Shown here: positions 45,209-53,604 of the stretch, in pieces | How the letters are laid out: every line of letters begins with the position of its first letter | Numbering within the stretch: the stretch's first letter is position 1 | Assembly: GCA_964494505.1 (NCBI GenBank) | Contig: CAZBRO010000027.1 | Coordinates: 17,324-81,323, forward strand | Origin: CAIYRG01 sp964494505 | GTDB lineage: Bacteria > Pseudomonadota > Alphaproteobacteria > Micropepsales > Micropepsaceae | Direction: 5' to 3' | DNA length: 64,000 bases | The notes under the pieces: generated by a model | Seen by the model: the letters and a program-made list of their open reading frames with translations, nothing else | Database searches by the model: none | What the model was told of the DNA's origin: nothing | Translations under genes and position numbers: made by a program

Positions 45209-45633
45209 ATGCAGCCGCCGGCCAAGGGATTGCCCGGTGTCTTCATCGCCTCGCGAATTCCCTCCAGACTGCCGGCGCTCGTCATGCCTTCGATGGCTTT
45301 CTTCCGGGCTTGGAATTTCTCGCAGATATCCTCTCTCGGCGTGCCGGGATTGTGAGAGGCGCTCCGTTTCAGAGCGGCCAATAATTGGTCGCCATCCCCG
45401 CGCGCATTGGTGCGGATGTAATCTTCCATCTCCGAATGCATTGCCGCGTAATTGGCTTCGTGCTCGCTGTCGAAAGGCGCGTTGCAGGCAAGCGCGTCGT
45501 CATGGTCCGCCGTGACGACCATATAGAGGCAGGCAATGGCTGCGCCGCCGCGTCCGTTTTCCGCGGCACTCCCCGCGCCTGAGGGGAGTGCCAAGCAGGC
45601 GAGGGGGATGCAAAGAGCTATCGCCTTCAGCAT
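45205..45633 (-). CDS. Small secreted Cys-containing protein of unknown function
   Basis: The protein has 142 residues with a signal peptide (LKAIALCIPLACLALPSGAGSA). The mature part carries Cys residues in IACLYMVV, ALACNAPF, DICEKFQ and GGCI, which could form two disulfides. The helical HSEMEDYIRTNARGDGDQLLAALKRSA lies in the middle. No family is recognised. It is cotranscribed with the small membrane protein downstream. Confidence 0.65.
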   Translation of the reverse strand: MLKAIALCIPLACLALPSGAGSAAENGRGGAAIACLYMVVTADHDDALACNAPFDSEHEANYAAMHSEMEDYIRTNARGDGDQLLAALKRSASHNPGTPREDICEKFQARKKAIEGMTSAGSLEGIREAMKTPGNPLAGGCI

Positions 45634-45757
45634 GGGTTGCCGGCCTTTGGAGCAAACGGTCGAGGAATATTACCAATGGCGCGCGTCGAAAGCATGACCT
45701 TCCTTACCCGGTCTGTTCCTTGCATAGATACCAGATGATTTCGAACAGGAGCCGACC

Positions 45758-46099
45758 ATGCCCGACTTCAAGCTGCCGCTATCAGGGAACGTCACCCAGA
45801 CGATCAATCCGTGGACGATGTTCTTCAATCCCATCGGCAGCCAGATGGGCCTCATCAACGTCAATCTCGGGACATCGTCCAATCCCGCGGTCGAGGAACA
45901 GGTTCTTTCGGACGTGGCGAGCTACGGCAAACAGCTCGGCCGTATCGAGGATGCCCTTGCCGTGCTGCTCGCCCATTTCAAGCCGGAACGCGCCCTGACC
46001 AAGGCCGAGGACAAAGCGATCCGGGATTTGAAGCGCATGGTGGAGGACATCGCCGACATCAAGCACCGTCATTCGGGGGAAGCCCCCTCCAATCCCTGA
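45758..46099 (+). CDS. Conserved small hypothetical protein
   Basis: The protein has 113 residues. The first half (PLSGNVTQTINPWTMFFNPIGSQMGLINVNLGTSSNPAVE) is unlike any domain I can name. The second half (SYGKQLGRIEDALAVLLAHFKPERALTKAEDKAIRDLKRMVEDIADIKHRH) is helical and likely a coiled coil. AGGAG lies 6 bases upstream of ATG 45758. There is no signal peptide. Confidence 0.65.
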   Translation: MPDFKLPLSGNVTQTINPWTMFFNPIGSQMGLINVNLGTSSNPAVEEQVLSDVASYGKQLGRIEDALAVLLAHFKPERALTKAEDKAIRDLKRMVEDIADIKHRHSGEAPSNP

Positions 46100-46207
46100 C
46101 GGTGGCCCGGTGCGAAGGCTTCATCGCGCCGCCTGCGATCCCCATATCTATGGGCGATTAGGCGAGATGCGGCGCGGCTCCGAGAGGTACCGGATTGGAT
46201 TGTAATT

Positions 46208-46332
46208 GCACCTTTATTGCACCGTTATCGCACCCTTATTCCATCTTATTTTCCGGGCCGTTTGTCCGGAAAACCCAGGGAATGCGCGGCGTTTTCCGCA
46301 AGCGACACCGCCTTTGGCAGGGGGGAGGGGGG
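46208..46332 (+). repeat. Iteron-like 125-bp element, copy A
   Basis: Three 11-bp units (46208-46218, 46219-46229, 46230-46240) of GCACC-N-TTAT-(T/C) and a degenerate fourth (46241-46250) are followed by 26 bases and AGGGAATGCGCGGCG (46277-46291). After 28 bases comes G6-A-G6 (46320-46332). The same order and spacing recur in reverse orientation at 50993-51115. It is non-coding as far as I can see. Confidence 0.7.
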
Positions 46333-46343
46333 ATTGCCGGCGT

Positions 46344-47342
46344 TCAGGCGTCTCGCCCGACGGAATTGATGCACTGCACAAGCATTTCGGGGTCGATGTT
46401 GCCGCCCGAGAGAACGACCGCGACGGTCTTCCCGCGGGCATCGAACCGGCCGGAGAGAAGGGCTGCCAACGCCGCCGCACCGCCAGGCTCGACCACGAGC
46501 TTCAGTCGCATGGCCGCGAAACCCACCGCCTGCATCAGCGCGGAATCGGACACCACGAGTCCCTGGGTGTCGCGCGCTTTGAGAATGGCGAATGGAATGG
46601 CTCCAACGCCAGGTGAGGTCAGCGCATCGGCGATGGTATCGCGCGCTCCGGCCGTGGCGGTGCGTAGGCCCGCTTCAAGCGACAGCCGCGCGCCGTCATA
46701 CCCTTCGGGCTCGACGGTGATCACGCGCGTTACCGCCCTCGCGCCCGAAAGCCCGAGCGCGATGCCCGACGACAGCCCGCCTCCGCTGCAGGGCACGAGC
46801 ACCGAATCGAGCGCCGCATCCTGTTCGGCTGCCTGTGCCGCGATTTCGAGCCCCGCTGTCCCCTGCCCCGCCACGATGTGCGGATCGTCGAATGATGGCA
46901 CCACCACCGCACCCTTCTCGGCGGCGATTCTGGCGGCGATCTCTTCGCGCTTCTCGCGGCGGCGGTCGTATGGGACGACGGTGGCGCCATATGCCCGCGT
47001 GCTCTCCGTCTTGATGCGCGGCGCGTCGGCCGGCATCACGATGGTGGCGGGCATCCCGAGCAGCGCCGCCGCCGCCGCCACCCCTTGCGCATGGTTGCCG
47101 GAAGAGAACGCCACCACACCGCGCTTGCGTTCATCCGGCGAGAGCTGGACCAGCCGGTTATATGCGCCCCGGAATTTGAACGAGCCGGTGCGCTGGAGAA
47201 TTTCGAGCTTGAGCAGAACGCGGCCGCCCACGCGCTCGGAGAGAAGCGCGCTCTCGACCAGAGGGGTCCGAACAGCCACGCCCTTCAGCCGGCCGGCCGC
47301 GGCCTCGACATCGGCAAAAACAGGAAGCATGACCCCGCTCAT
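46344..47342 (-). CDS. Threonine/serine dehydratase-like PLP enzyme
   Basis: The protein has 332 residues, a fold-type II PLP enzyme. The PLP lysine is in GSFKFRGA, the phosphate-binding loop is SGGGLSSG, and the substrate loop is FSSGNHAQGVA. There is no C-terminal regulatory ACT domain, so it is the catabolic or racemase-like short form rather than biosynthetic IlvA. It probably deaminates threonine or serine to the 2-oxo acid; serine racemase activity is an alternative. The 3' end abuts repeat element A. Confidence 0.88.
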   Translation of the reverse strand: MSGVMLPVFADVEAAAGRLKGVAVRTPLVESALLSERVGGRVLLKLEILQRTGSFKFRGAYNRLVQLSPDERKRGVVAFSSGNHAQGVAAAAALLGMPATIVMPADAPRIKTESTRAYGATVVPYDRRREKREEIAARIAAEKGAVVVPSFDDPHIVAGQGTAGLEIAAQAAEQDAALDSVLVPCSGGGLSSGIALGLSGARAVTRVITVEPEGYDGARLSLEAGLRTATAGARDTIADALTSPGVGAIPFAILKARDTQGLVVSDSALMQAVGFAAMRLKLVVEPGGAAALAALLSGRFDARGKTVAVVLSGGNIDPEMLVQCINSVGRDA

Positions 47343-47534
47343 GGGCGCATTGTAGGCCTTCCTTTGCCCTCCGAAAGCCGGAAGCGTGGGCGTAAAGAAA
47401 ATCTTAGAATGCGGCGAAATATCCTTCGCGCCGGCCGTTCCTTGAGTCTATATGGGGCGGCTGCGGCCGGGTCCGATATCTCAGCCGCTCCCCAATTCGA
47501 AATTCGGTTCACTCGTTCCTGCGGGAAGCGTCGC

Positions 47535-48506
47535 ATGCTGAAAGCCTATCAGCAGCAGAACGGCGGCCTTAAAGGCGTGACCATTGGCGAGGGCGAATCC
47601 TTGCCGGCGGCCGCAATCTGGCTCGACATGCTCAATCCGACGCTGGAAGAGCGGCGGAAGGTGGATCGATTCCTCGGCCTCGAATTGCCGACCCGCGCGG
47701 ACATGGAAGAGATCGAGATATCGAGCCGTCTGTACCAGGAAGACAGCACGCTCTTCATGACCGCGATGGTGCTGGCACAGACCGACACCGAACTCCCGAC
47801 CGCCGATGCGGTGACCTTCGTGCTGACGGCGGAACGTCTGGTCTCGATGCGCTACATCGACCCCCAGCCTTTCCGCACCTATGCGCTCCGCTGCGAGCGC
47901 TCCGTGGTCAATGCCGGCCGGGCCGAGGTTGTGCTGATGCAGCTCCTGGACGCCATCGTCGACCGTATGGCGGACGTTCTGGAGAAGACCGGCGCCGACG
48001 TGGAAGCAGCCTCGGCCGAGATATTCTCGCCGGCGACGCACAAAATGGGAACACGGGATTTCCAGGGCATCTTAAGGCGGCTCGGTCAAAAGCACGGCCT
48101 CACCTCGAAAATGCGCGAGAGCCTTCTCACCATCATGCGGATGCTCACCTTCCTGACGCAGTCGCTGGACAACAAGGCGAACAAGGACGTGCGCGCGCAT
48201 GTGAAGACGCTGGTCCGCGACGTGCAATCGCTGCAGGACCATTCGAGCTTCGTCGCGACAAAGGTGAGCTATCTGCAGGACGGCACGCTCGGGCTCATCA
48301 ATAACGAGCAGAACAACATCATCAAGATCATGTCGGTGGCATCGATCGTGTTCCTGCCGCCGACGCTGTTCGCCTCGATCTGGGGCATGAATTTTCATCA
48401 CATGCCCGAACTCGATCAGGGTTGGGCCTATCCTGTGGCCCTCGTGATCATCATCATCTCCGGCATCCTGCCCTACGTCTATTTCAAGCGCCGCGGCTGG
48501 CTGTAG
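47535..48506 (+). CDS. CorA-like magnesium transporter
   Basis: The protein has 323 residues: a large cytoplasmic N-terminal domain with long helices, then two C-terminal membrane helices (IIKIMSVASIVFLPPTLFASIWGMNF, with the gating GMN motif, and YPVALVIIIISGILPYVYF). The loop HHMPELDQG matches the MPEL motif. It forms a pentameric Mg2+ channel, or a cobalt/nickel route in some members. The start at ATG 47535 is chosen from the domain; the frame is open further upstream. The EamA gene begins 9 bases downstream. Confidence 0.9.
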   Translation: MLKAYQQQNGGLKGVTIGEGESLPAAAIWLDMLNPTLEERRKVDRFLGLELPTRADMEEIEISSRLYQEDSTLFMTAMVLAQTDTELPTADAVTFVLTAERLVSMRYIDPQPFRTYALRCERSVVNAGRAEVVLMQLLDAIVDRMADVLEKTGADVEAASAEIFSPATHKMGTRDFQGILRRLGQKHGLTSKMRESLLTIMRMLTFLTQSLDNKANKDVRAHVKTLVRDVQSLQDHSSFVATKVSYLQDGTLGLINNEQNNIIKIMSVASIVFLPPTLFASIWGMNFHHMPELDQGWAYPVALVIIIISGILPYVYFKRRGWL

Positions 48507-48515
48507 CGCGGCTTC

Positions 48516-49427
48516 ATGACCGCAGGCGGGACCCACGACCGGCCGTTCGTCGGCATCGCCTGCAAAGTCGCGGCGACGCTGTTGTTCGCGATCATGTTCT
48601 CGGGCATCCGCTGGCTCGGGCCCTATTTTCCACTGGGCGAGATCGTGTTCTTCCGAAGCACGCTCGGCATCCCCCCGATCGTCGCTACTGCCTGGTTCAC
48701 CGGCGGATTGTCGCTGCTCGCGACCAAGCGGGTCGATAGCCACGCCCTTCGCTCTATAGCGGGCACGATGTCGATGTTCTGCAATTTCGCGGCATACACC
48801 TATCTCCCATTGGCCGATGCGACGGCGATCGGATTTGCCGCCCCTCTGTTCGTGGTGATCCTGGCTGGGCTCATGCTCTCGGAGCGGGTGCATGCGTATC
48901 GCTGGAGCGCGGTGGTGATCGGCTTTCTCGGCGTCCTCGTCATCGCAGGGCCGGAAGCAGGGCTGTCGCGCAACGCGCTGTATGGCGCGCTGTTCGCGCT
49001 GACCGGAGCAGGCCTGACGGCATTCGCCATGATCTTCCTCCGCCGCATGAGCGCGCACGAGCATTCCATCACCATTGCGTTCTATTTCATGCTGACGAGT
49101 GCCGCGGTGAGCGCAACGACGTTCCTGTTCGGCTGGAATTGGCCCACCGCCCACGAGGCGCTGGTGCTGGTTCTGACGGGGCTTGCGGGCGGGGTCGGGC
49201 AATTGTTCCTGAGCTTCTCCTATCGCTATGGCGAGGCGTCCGTGCTGGCGCCGTTCGATTATGCGGCGATGATCTGGGCGGTGGCACTTGGCTATTTCGT
49301 GTTCGACGAATTGCCGGCCCCGCAGGTCTGGATCGGAGGCGTCATCGTCATCGCGGCGGGGCTGCTCATCCTCTGGCGCGAGCGCAAGCTCGGGAAAGAT
49401 CGTGCGATCTCGTCGTCGGCCCTATAG
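48516..49427 (+). CDS. EamA family (DMT) transporter
   Basis: The protein has 303 residues with ten membrane helices as two EamA repeats. Markers are FFRSTLGIPPIV, GTMSMFCNFAAYTYLPLADATAIGFAAPLF and LAPFDYAAMIWAVALGYFVFDELP. Members export amino acids, metabolites or riboflavin-like compounds. It is likely cotranscribed with the CorA gene. It overlaps the convergent GNAT gene by 6 bases. It is a candidate exporter for a product of the neighbouring ligases, but this is inference. Confidence 0.88.
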   Translation: MTAGGTHDRPFVGIACKVAATLLFAIMFSGIRWLGPYFPLGEIVFFRSTLGIPPIVATAWFTGGLSLLATKRVDSHALRSIAGTMSMFCNFAAYTYLPLADATAIGFAAPLFVVILAGLMLSERVHAYRWSAVVIGFLGVLVIAGPEAGLSRNALYGALFALTGAGLTAFAMIFLRRMSAHEHSITIAFYFMLTSAAVSATTFLFGWNWPTAHEALVLVLTGLAGGVGQLFLSFSYRYGEASVLAPFDYAAMIWAVALGYFVFDELPAPQVWIGGVIVIAAGLLILWRERKLGKDRAISSSAL

Positions 49428-49904
49428 CCGCTTCCCGAAAATCGCGAGCCCGTCGCCGTCATCATGCCAATCCGGCACTTCGGCGAGCAGCCGGTAGCCT
49501 TGGTTCAGATAGAACCCCCGCGCCGGTGCGTAATCGCCCCGCGTCGAGGTCTCCGCGATCAAGATCACCCCGCCCATCGCGCGGACCGCGTCTTCGCTCG
49601 CTGCCTGAAGCCGCTTGCCCAGCCCCCCCCGGTGCGCATTCGGATCGACCGCGATCCAGAACAACTCCCAGCGGCCGGCCGTCCCCGGAATCGGACCGAA
49701 GCAGGTGTAGCCGTCCACACCATTCGGCCCGTCCGCGAAAAGGAAATGGTAGCCGGAGGCTTCCGCGCCCTTGGCGAGATTGTCCTCGACCAGCTCGCGT
49801 GCGATTGCGACCTCGCCTTCGTTGAACACGCCTGTCTGCCGGACCAAACGCTCGACCGCCTGTGCATCGGAGGCATGAACCTCGGTGCGGAATCCCTCAG
49901 ACAT
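49422..49904 (-). CDS. GNAT family N-acetyltransferase
   Basis: The protein has 160 residues with a complete GNAT fold. The acetyl-CoA loop is VDPNAHRGGLGKRLQAA, preceded by ELFWIAVD, and the last strand is YYLNQGYRL-like GFYLNQGYRLLAEVP. The substrate is unknown. ATG 49904 lies inside the end of the ATP-grasp gene (8-base overlap), so the two are translationally coupled, which argues for consecutive steps in one pathway. See the aminomutase neighbourhood at 57862-60274. Confidence 0.85.
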   Translation of the reverse strand: MSEGFRTEVHASDAQAVERLVRQTGVFNEGEVAIARELVEDNLAKGAEASGYHFLFADGPNGVDGYTCFGPIPGTAGRWELFWIAVDPNAHRGGLGKRLQAASEDAVRAMGGVILIAETSTRGDYAPARGFYLNQGYRLLAEVPDWHDDGDGLAIFGKRL

Positions 49905-50868
49905 GTGTCGCCGCCCGGACGACATCCTCGACGAGACGCGCATAGGTCAGGCCCGCCTGCTCGGCGGCCGCCGCAACCCCGGCATTGGGCTCCAGACACG
50001 GGTTGGGATTGATTTCGAGGATGAAGGGCTGGCCCTCCAGATCGACGCGGAAATCCACTCGCGCGTAACCAGTGAGCCCGAAGAGGGTCCAGCACGCCTT
50101 GGAAAGCCGCTCCAATGTCGCATAGAGGTCCGGCTCGCCTTCGCGCCAATCGAAGACGCGGCTGGTGTCCCGGTAATCGGCGGCGGTCTCGTCCCATTTT
50201 GCCGCATAGCCGATGATGCGCGGCCGCGCGTCATCCCACTGCTCGAACATCATCTCTCCGACGGGAAGGATCGCCGGCGCACCGTTCCGCTCGATCAAAG
50301 CCACGTTGAACTCGCGGCCTTCGACATAGCGTTCCGCGAACCAGCGTCCGCCGTATCGCGCGGCACAAGCTTGTGCGCGCGCCGCGACCGCTTCGCGCCC
50401 CTTGACCACGGAATCGTCATCGAGCCCAAGGGAGGCATCCTCGCTGACCGATTTGACGATGAAGCGCCCTTCGCCAAGCGAACGCCAATGCGGCGGCTCC
50501 GACCATTCCGGCGTGGGCAGACTCGCTCCCCGCAGCAGCCGTTTGGCGAGGATCTTGTCACTGCAGGCCGCGATGGCGGCAGCGCCCGCTCCCGTGAACG
50601 GCACGCCCAATTGGGTGAGCATCTGGGGCGCCAAAGGCGCATAGAGGCCGCGCCCCCACACCGTCTCGACGAGATTGAACACGAGGTCCGGGCACTCGCT
50701 CGCGATCAGCGACTCCATGGCACCTGGATCGGGCATGAACACCGCAGAGGTGGATTCATGGCCCAATTCGCGCAGCGTGGATACGATGGCCTGGGCCTGC
50801 AGCAGCGTGTCCAGTTCGTCCGGAGGCGCATCCGGCGGCACATCGGAATGAAGAACGAGCACGCGCAT
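49897..50868 (-). CDS. ATP-grasp ligase, D-Ala-D-Ala ligase-like (ligase 1)
   Basis: The protein has 323 residues. Domain order is an N-terminal Rossmann-like part (MRVLVLHSDVPPDAPPDE), a central ATP-grasp (RFIVKSVSEDASLGLDDDSVV) and a C-terminal metal-binding core (ARVDFRVDLEGQPFILEINPNPCLEPNAG, with Glu and Asn ligands). It joins a carboxylate to an amine using ATP. It differs from Ddl in lacking the usual D-Ala pocket context and in being coupled to a GNAT gene. ATG 50868 is preferred; 50910 would add 14 residues. Confidence 0.85.
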   Translation of the reverse strand: MRVLVLHSDVPPDAPPDELDTLLQAQAIVSTLRELGHESTSAVFMPDPGAMESLIASECPDLVFNLVETVWGRGLYAPLAPQMLTQLGVPFTGAGAAAIAACSDKILAKRLLRGASLPTPEWSEPPHWRSLGEGRFIVKSVSEDASLGLDDDSVVKGREAVAARAQACAARYGGRWFAERYVEGREFNVALIERNGAPAILPVGEMMFEQWDDARPRIIGYAAKWDETAADYRDTSRVFDWREGEPDLYATLERLSKACWTLFGLTGYARVDFRVDLEGQPFILEINPNPCLEPNAGVAAAAEQAGLTYARLVEDVVRAATHV

Positions 50869-51331
50869 GATTCGGAGTGTAGCAGCCGGCATCGCCGTGT
50901 CATCCGCCAAGCGTCGTCAAGGGAAGCCGGCGAAAAGCGATCTTGACACTCCGCCGGAGCGGGGCGGCAATCGGGCCGTCATTCGCGCTGCACCCCCCTC
51001 CCCCCCTTTTCGCACGCACGATCGGCCAAATCGCCAGGGATTCCCTCGAAAAATGCACGGGAAGAGGTCGCTTATAAGGCCCCGATAAGGTGCATATAAG
51101 GGTGCAATAAAGTGCGAATAGAGGAGGCATTCCGTATCTGTCAGCGAGGCGATCCTTCGTCGTTCCTCCTCTGAATATAGGAAGTCACGGCGGGCTTTGC
51201 CGCCCGAGCGGCGCGCAGCAAGAAGGACGTTGCTTTCCCTTTTTCGGAACCGAGGGCCCATGATAGTTTGGATGAGGATGACGGCGTTCGGACATCGCAA
51301 AAACAACATCGAGCCAATCAGGGAGGCACCC
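50869..51331. other. Gap holding repeat element B and divergent promoters
   Basis: This is 463 bases between the start of ligase 1 (minus) and the VOC protein gene (plus), so promoters for both must be here. It contains the inverted copy of the iteron-like element (50993-51115). The rest shows no recognised gene. Confidence 0.5.
50993..51115 (-). repeat. Iteron-like 125-bp element, copy B
   Basis: Read on the minus strand: three 10-12-bp units GCACTTTATT, GCACCCTTATAT and GCACCTTATC (51115-51084), then a degenerate GGGGCCTTATAAG. A 25-base spacer precedes AGGGAATCCCTGGCG (51046-51032), and after 25 bases comes a G7-A-G6 tract (51006-50993). Order and spacing match copy A, in opposite orientation. 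Confidence 0.7.
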
Positions 51332-52153
51332 ATGAAAACAAACATCTTCGTCGCTTTGTTGTTCGCGTCCACGCTGGCAATAGGCAGCGCAGCCGCACAA
51401 CCGGCCCCGTTCAACGCGACCGGGGTGACCATGGGTCACTGGCACCTCGCCTCAAAGGATTTGGAAGCCAACAAGAAGCTCTATCTCGCCATGGGCGGCA
51501 AGCTGCTCATGCCCGGCGGAGCCCCGCTGATCATGTTCCCCGGGCTCTATATCAATTTGAATCTGGGGACCACGAGCGGAGACGGCGGCACGGTCGGTAC
51601 TGTCGTCAACCATGTCGGCTTCGTCGTGGACAACGTTCAGAAGCGGGTCGCCGAGTGGAAGGCCAAGGGCGTTAAGGTGCTGCCGGGCGGCAATGGCCGG
51701 CTGGACCAGGCCTATGTCGAGACACCGGACGGCGTGCGCATGGAAATCCTGGAAGACAAGACGCAAACCGTGCCGATCCGCGGCGAGCATGTCCACTTCT
51801 CCCTGCCGGAAAGTGAAATCCCCAAAGCGCAGGCTTGGTATGCGAAGACCTTTGGCGGCAAGGCGGGCATGCGCAACGGCGCGCCGGTCGTGGACATACC
51901 GGGCGTGCAGCTCCGGTTCGTGAAGGCCGATACGATGCAGGCGCCGACCAAGGGACACGTGCTCGACCACATCGGGTTCGACGTCAAGGACCACCCGGCC
52001 TTCATCAAGAAGATCCAGGCCGAAGGCATCAAGCTCGACGAAGGGCCTCGCAAGGTGCCCAACGGCAGCACGATCGCCTACATCACCGATCCGTGGGGCA
52101 CGCGCATCGAGATCATCGAGCGGGCGCCGCCGGGACCGGTCGTGCAGCAATAA
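51332..52153 (+). CDS. Secreted VOC/glyoxalase family protein
   Basis: The protein has 273 residues with a signal peptide ending near AAAQ. Two VOC modules follow: the first with metal-ligand-like GHWHLAS, HVGFVVDN and MEILED, the second with HVHFSLPES, HIGFDVKD and IEIIER. VOC enzymes include glyoxalases, dioxygenases and fosfomycin-resistance proteins. A periplasmic location is unusual and points to a dioxygenase- or lactonase-like catabolic role. GGGAGG lies 6 bases before ATG 51332. It begins a block of exported proteins. Confidence 0.85.
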   Translation: MKTNIFVALLFASTLAIGSAAAQPAPFNATGVTMGHWHLASKDLEANKKLYLAMGGKLLMPGGAPLIMFPGLYINLNLGTTSGDGGTVGTVVNHVGFVVDNVQKRVAEWKAKGVKVLPGGNGRLDQAYVETPDGVRMEILEDKTQTVPIRGEHVHFSLPESEIPKAQAWYAKTFGGKAGMRNGAPVVDIPGVQLRFVKADTMQAPTKGHVLDHIGFDVKDHPAFIKKIQAEGIKLDEGPRKVPNGSTIAYITDPWGTRIEIIERAPPGPVVQQ

Positions 52154-52282
52154 TCGCGGGCTTGTAGAGCGGGGCGCGGCGTGACGAGCGCCCGCCCCGT
52201 TTTTCGCCTTTCGCGAGAAAGCCCCGCACCAATCGCGATTGCGTTTCGGGGCGCATCCCTTTTTGGCATTGGAGGGCCCGAC

Positions 52283-53491
52283 ATGAAGGAAGAGGCATTC
52301 GCACGAGAAAGCCGCGAGCAGGTCTCTCGGCGCGCCGCGATCGGGGCAATTGGAACGGCCGTCGGCGTTGCCGCCCTTGCACCGGACGCGCTGGCGCAGC
52401 AAGCCCCGGCTTCGAACGCAGCACGGACAACCGCGCCCAGCGTCATCTCCAATCCGCCGCGCGATTTCGGACCCAACGGGAATCCGGTCACCTATCCCGA
52501 TCCGGACATCATCACGATAGATCCCGCCTTCAATGCGCTGAGAGTCAACAACACCGCCATCCATCGCCTGTTCACGGGCGGCCAGTGGGACGAAGGTCCG
52601 GCGTGGTGCGGCCAAGGCCGCTATCTCGTCTGGAGCGACATCCCCAACGACCGGCAACTGCGCTACATCGAAGACGACGGCCGCGTCACGGTATTCCGCC
52701 AGCCGTCGAACAATAGCAACGGCAACACCTTCGACCATCAGGGACGCCAGATCAGTTGCGAACATCGCGGCCGGCGGCTGGTCCGCTATGAGCATGACGG
52801 CTCTGTTACCGTCGTCGCCGAGTTCTGGCAAGGCAAGCACCTGAACTCGCCCAACGACGTCGCAGCCCATATCGACGGAAGCTATTGGTTCACCGATCCC
52901 CCGCCCGGCGCCACACTGTACGAGGGGATGCCCGACGCTCCGGGCGGCTTGCGCAACATGAATGGCCTCTTGAACGGCAAGGTTGGCCAGCCTGCCGGAT
53001 CGGGCGTGCTAAAGGGCGAGCTCTCGTCCAATATCTACCGCGCCGATCCGAGCGGGCGCGTGGACATGGTCATCGACGAAAAAGACCTGCCCGGCGGCGG
53101 CAACGGCATCGCCTTCTCGCCCGATTACAAGAAGGTCTACATCGTGAATCGTGGGGTGGTGGTCAGCTATGACCTCTCGCCCGACGGCAAGACCGTGCGC
53201 AATCCCAAGCCGTTCGCCGATTTCATGGTGGACGGCATTCGCTGCGGCACCGACGGCATCCGCGCCGACATCTACGGCAACCTATGGTGCGGCAGCAACG
53301 CGGGCGCGAATGTCGGGTATTCCGGCGTGACGGTGTGGAACCCAGACGGCAAGCTGCTCGGGCGGATACGTCTGCCGGAAACCTGCGCGAACATCGCGTT
53401 CGGCGGACCCAAGCGGAACCGGCTCTTCATGGCGGCCGGGCAATCGCTCTATGCCGTCTACGTCAACACGCAGGGCGCATCCCCAGGCTAG
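52283..53491 (+). CDS. Exported SMP-30/gluconolactonase-like protein
   Basis: The protein has 402 residues. A Tat signal (SRRAAIGAIGTAVGVAALAPDALA) precedes a six-bladed beta-propeller. The SMP-30 metal ligands are the Glu of DEGPAW, the Asn of NSPNDVAAH and the Asp of GTDGIRADIYGNLW. It likely hydrolyses a sugar or aromatic lactone in the periplasm. GGAGGG precedes ATG 52283. A REP-like hairpin follows at 53533-53565. Confidence 0.88.
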   Translation: MKEEAFARESREQVSRRAAIGAIGTAVGVAALAPDALAQQAPASNAARTTAPSVISNPPRDFGPNGNPVTYPDPDIITIDPAFNALRVNNTAIHRLFTGGQWDEGPAWCGQGRYLVWSDIPNDRQLRYIEDDGRVTVFRQPSNNSNGNTFDHQGRQISCEHRGRRLVRYEHDGSVTVVAEFWQGKHLNSPNDVAAHIDGSYWFTDPPPGATLYEGMPDAPGGLRNMNGLLNGKVGQPAGSGVLKGELSSNIYRADPSGRVDMVIDEKDLPGGGNGIAFSPDYKKVYIVNRGVVVSYDLSPDGKTVRNPKPFADFMVDGIRCGTDGIRADIYGNLWCGSNAGANVGYSGVTVWNPDGKLLGRIRLPETCANIAFGGPKRNRLFMAAGQSLYAVYVNTQGASPG

Positions 53492-53532
53492 AGCGTTCGC
53501 GTTCAGGCCGATCCATTCAAATTGGATTGTCA

Positions 53533-53565
53533 TCCCGGACGGGCGCGTCAGCGTCCGATCCGGGA
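53533..53565. repeat. REP-like hairpin between convergent genes
   Basis: TCCCGGA (53533-53539) pairs with TCCGGGA (53559-53565), and an inner GGACG/CGTCC pair extends the stem. The context GTCATCCCGGA...TCCGGGACCCA is a widespread palindromic repeat in alphaproteobacteria. Lying between convergent genes, it could act as a transcription barrier. Confidence 0.65.
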
Positions 53566-53604
53566 CCCACCGAGGCAATTGCTCTGCAGACGGCCGAGAG
53601 CGAA

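Noticed and set aside
46208..51115. Plasmid or phage replication origin with iterons
   Set aside because: No replication initiator or partition gene is near and the neighbourhood is chromosomal; the repeats are therefore reported only as an unexplained element.
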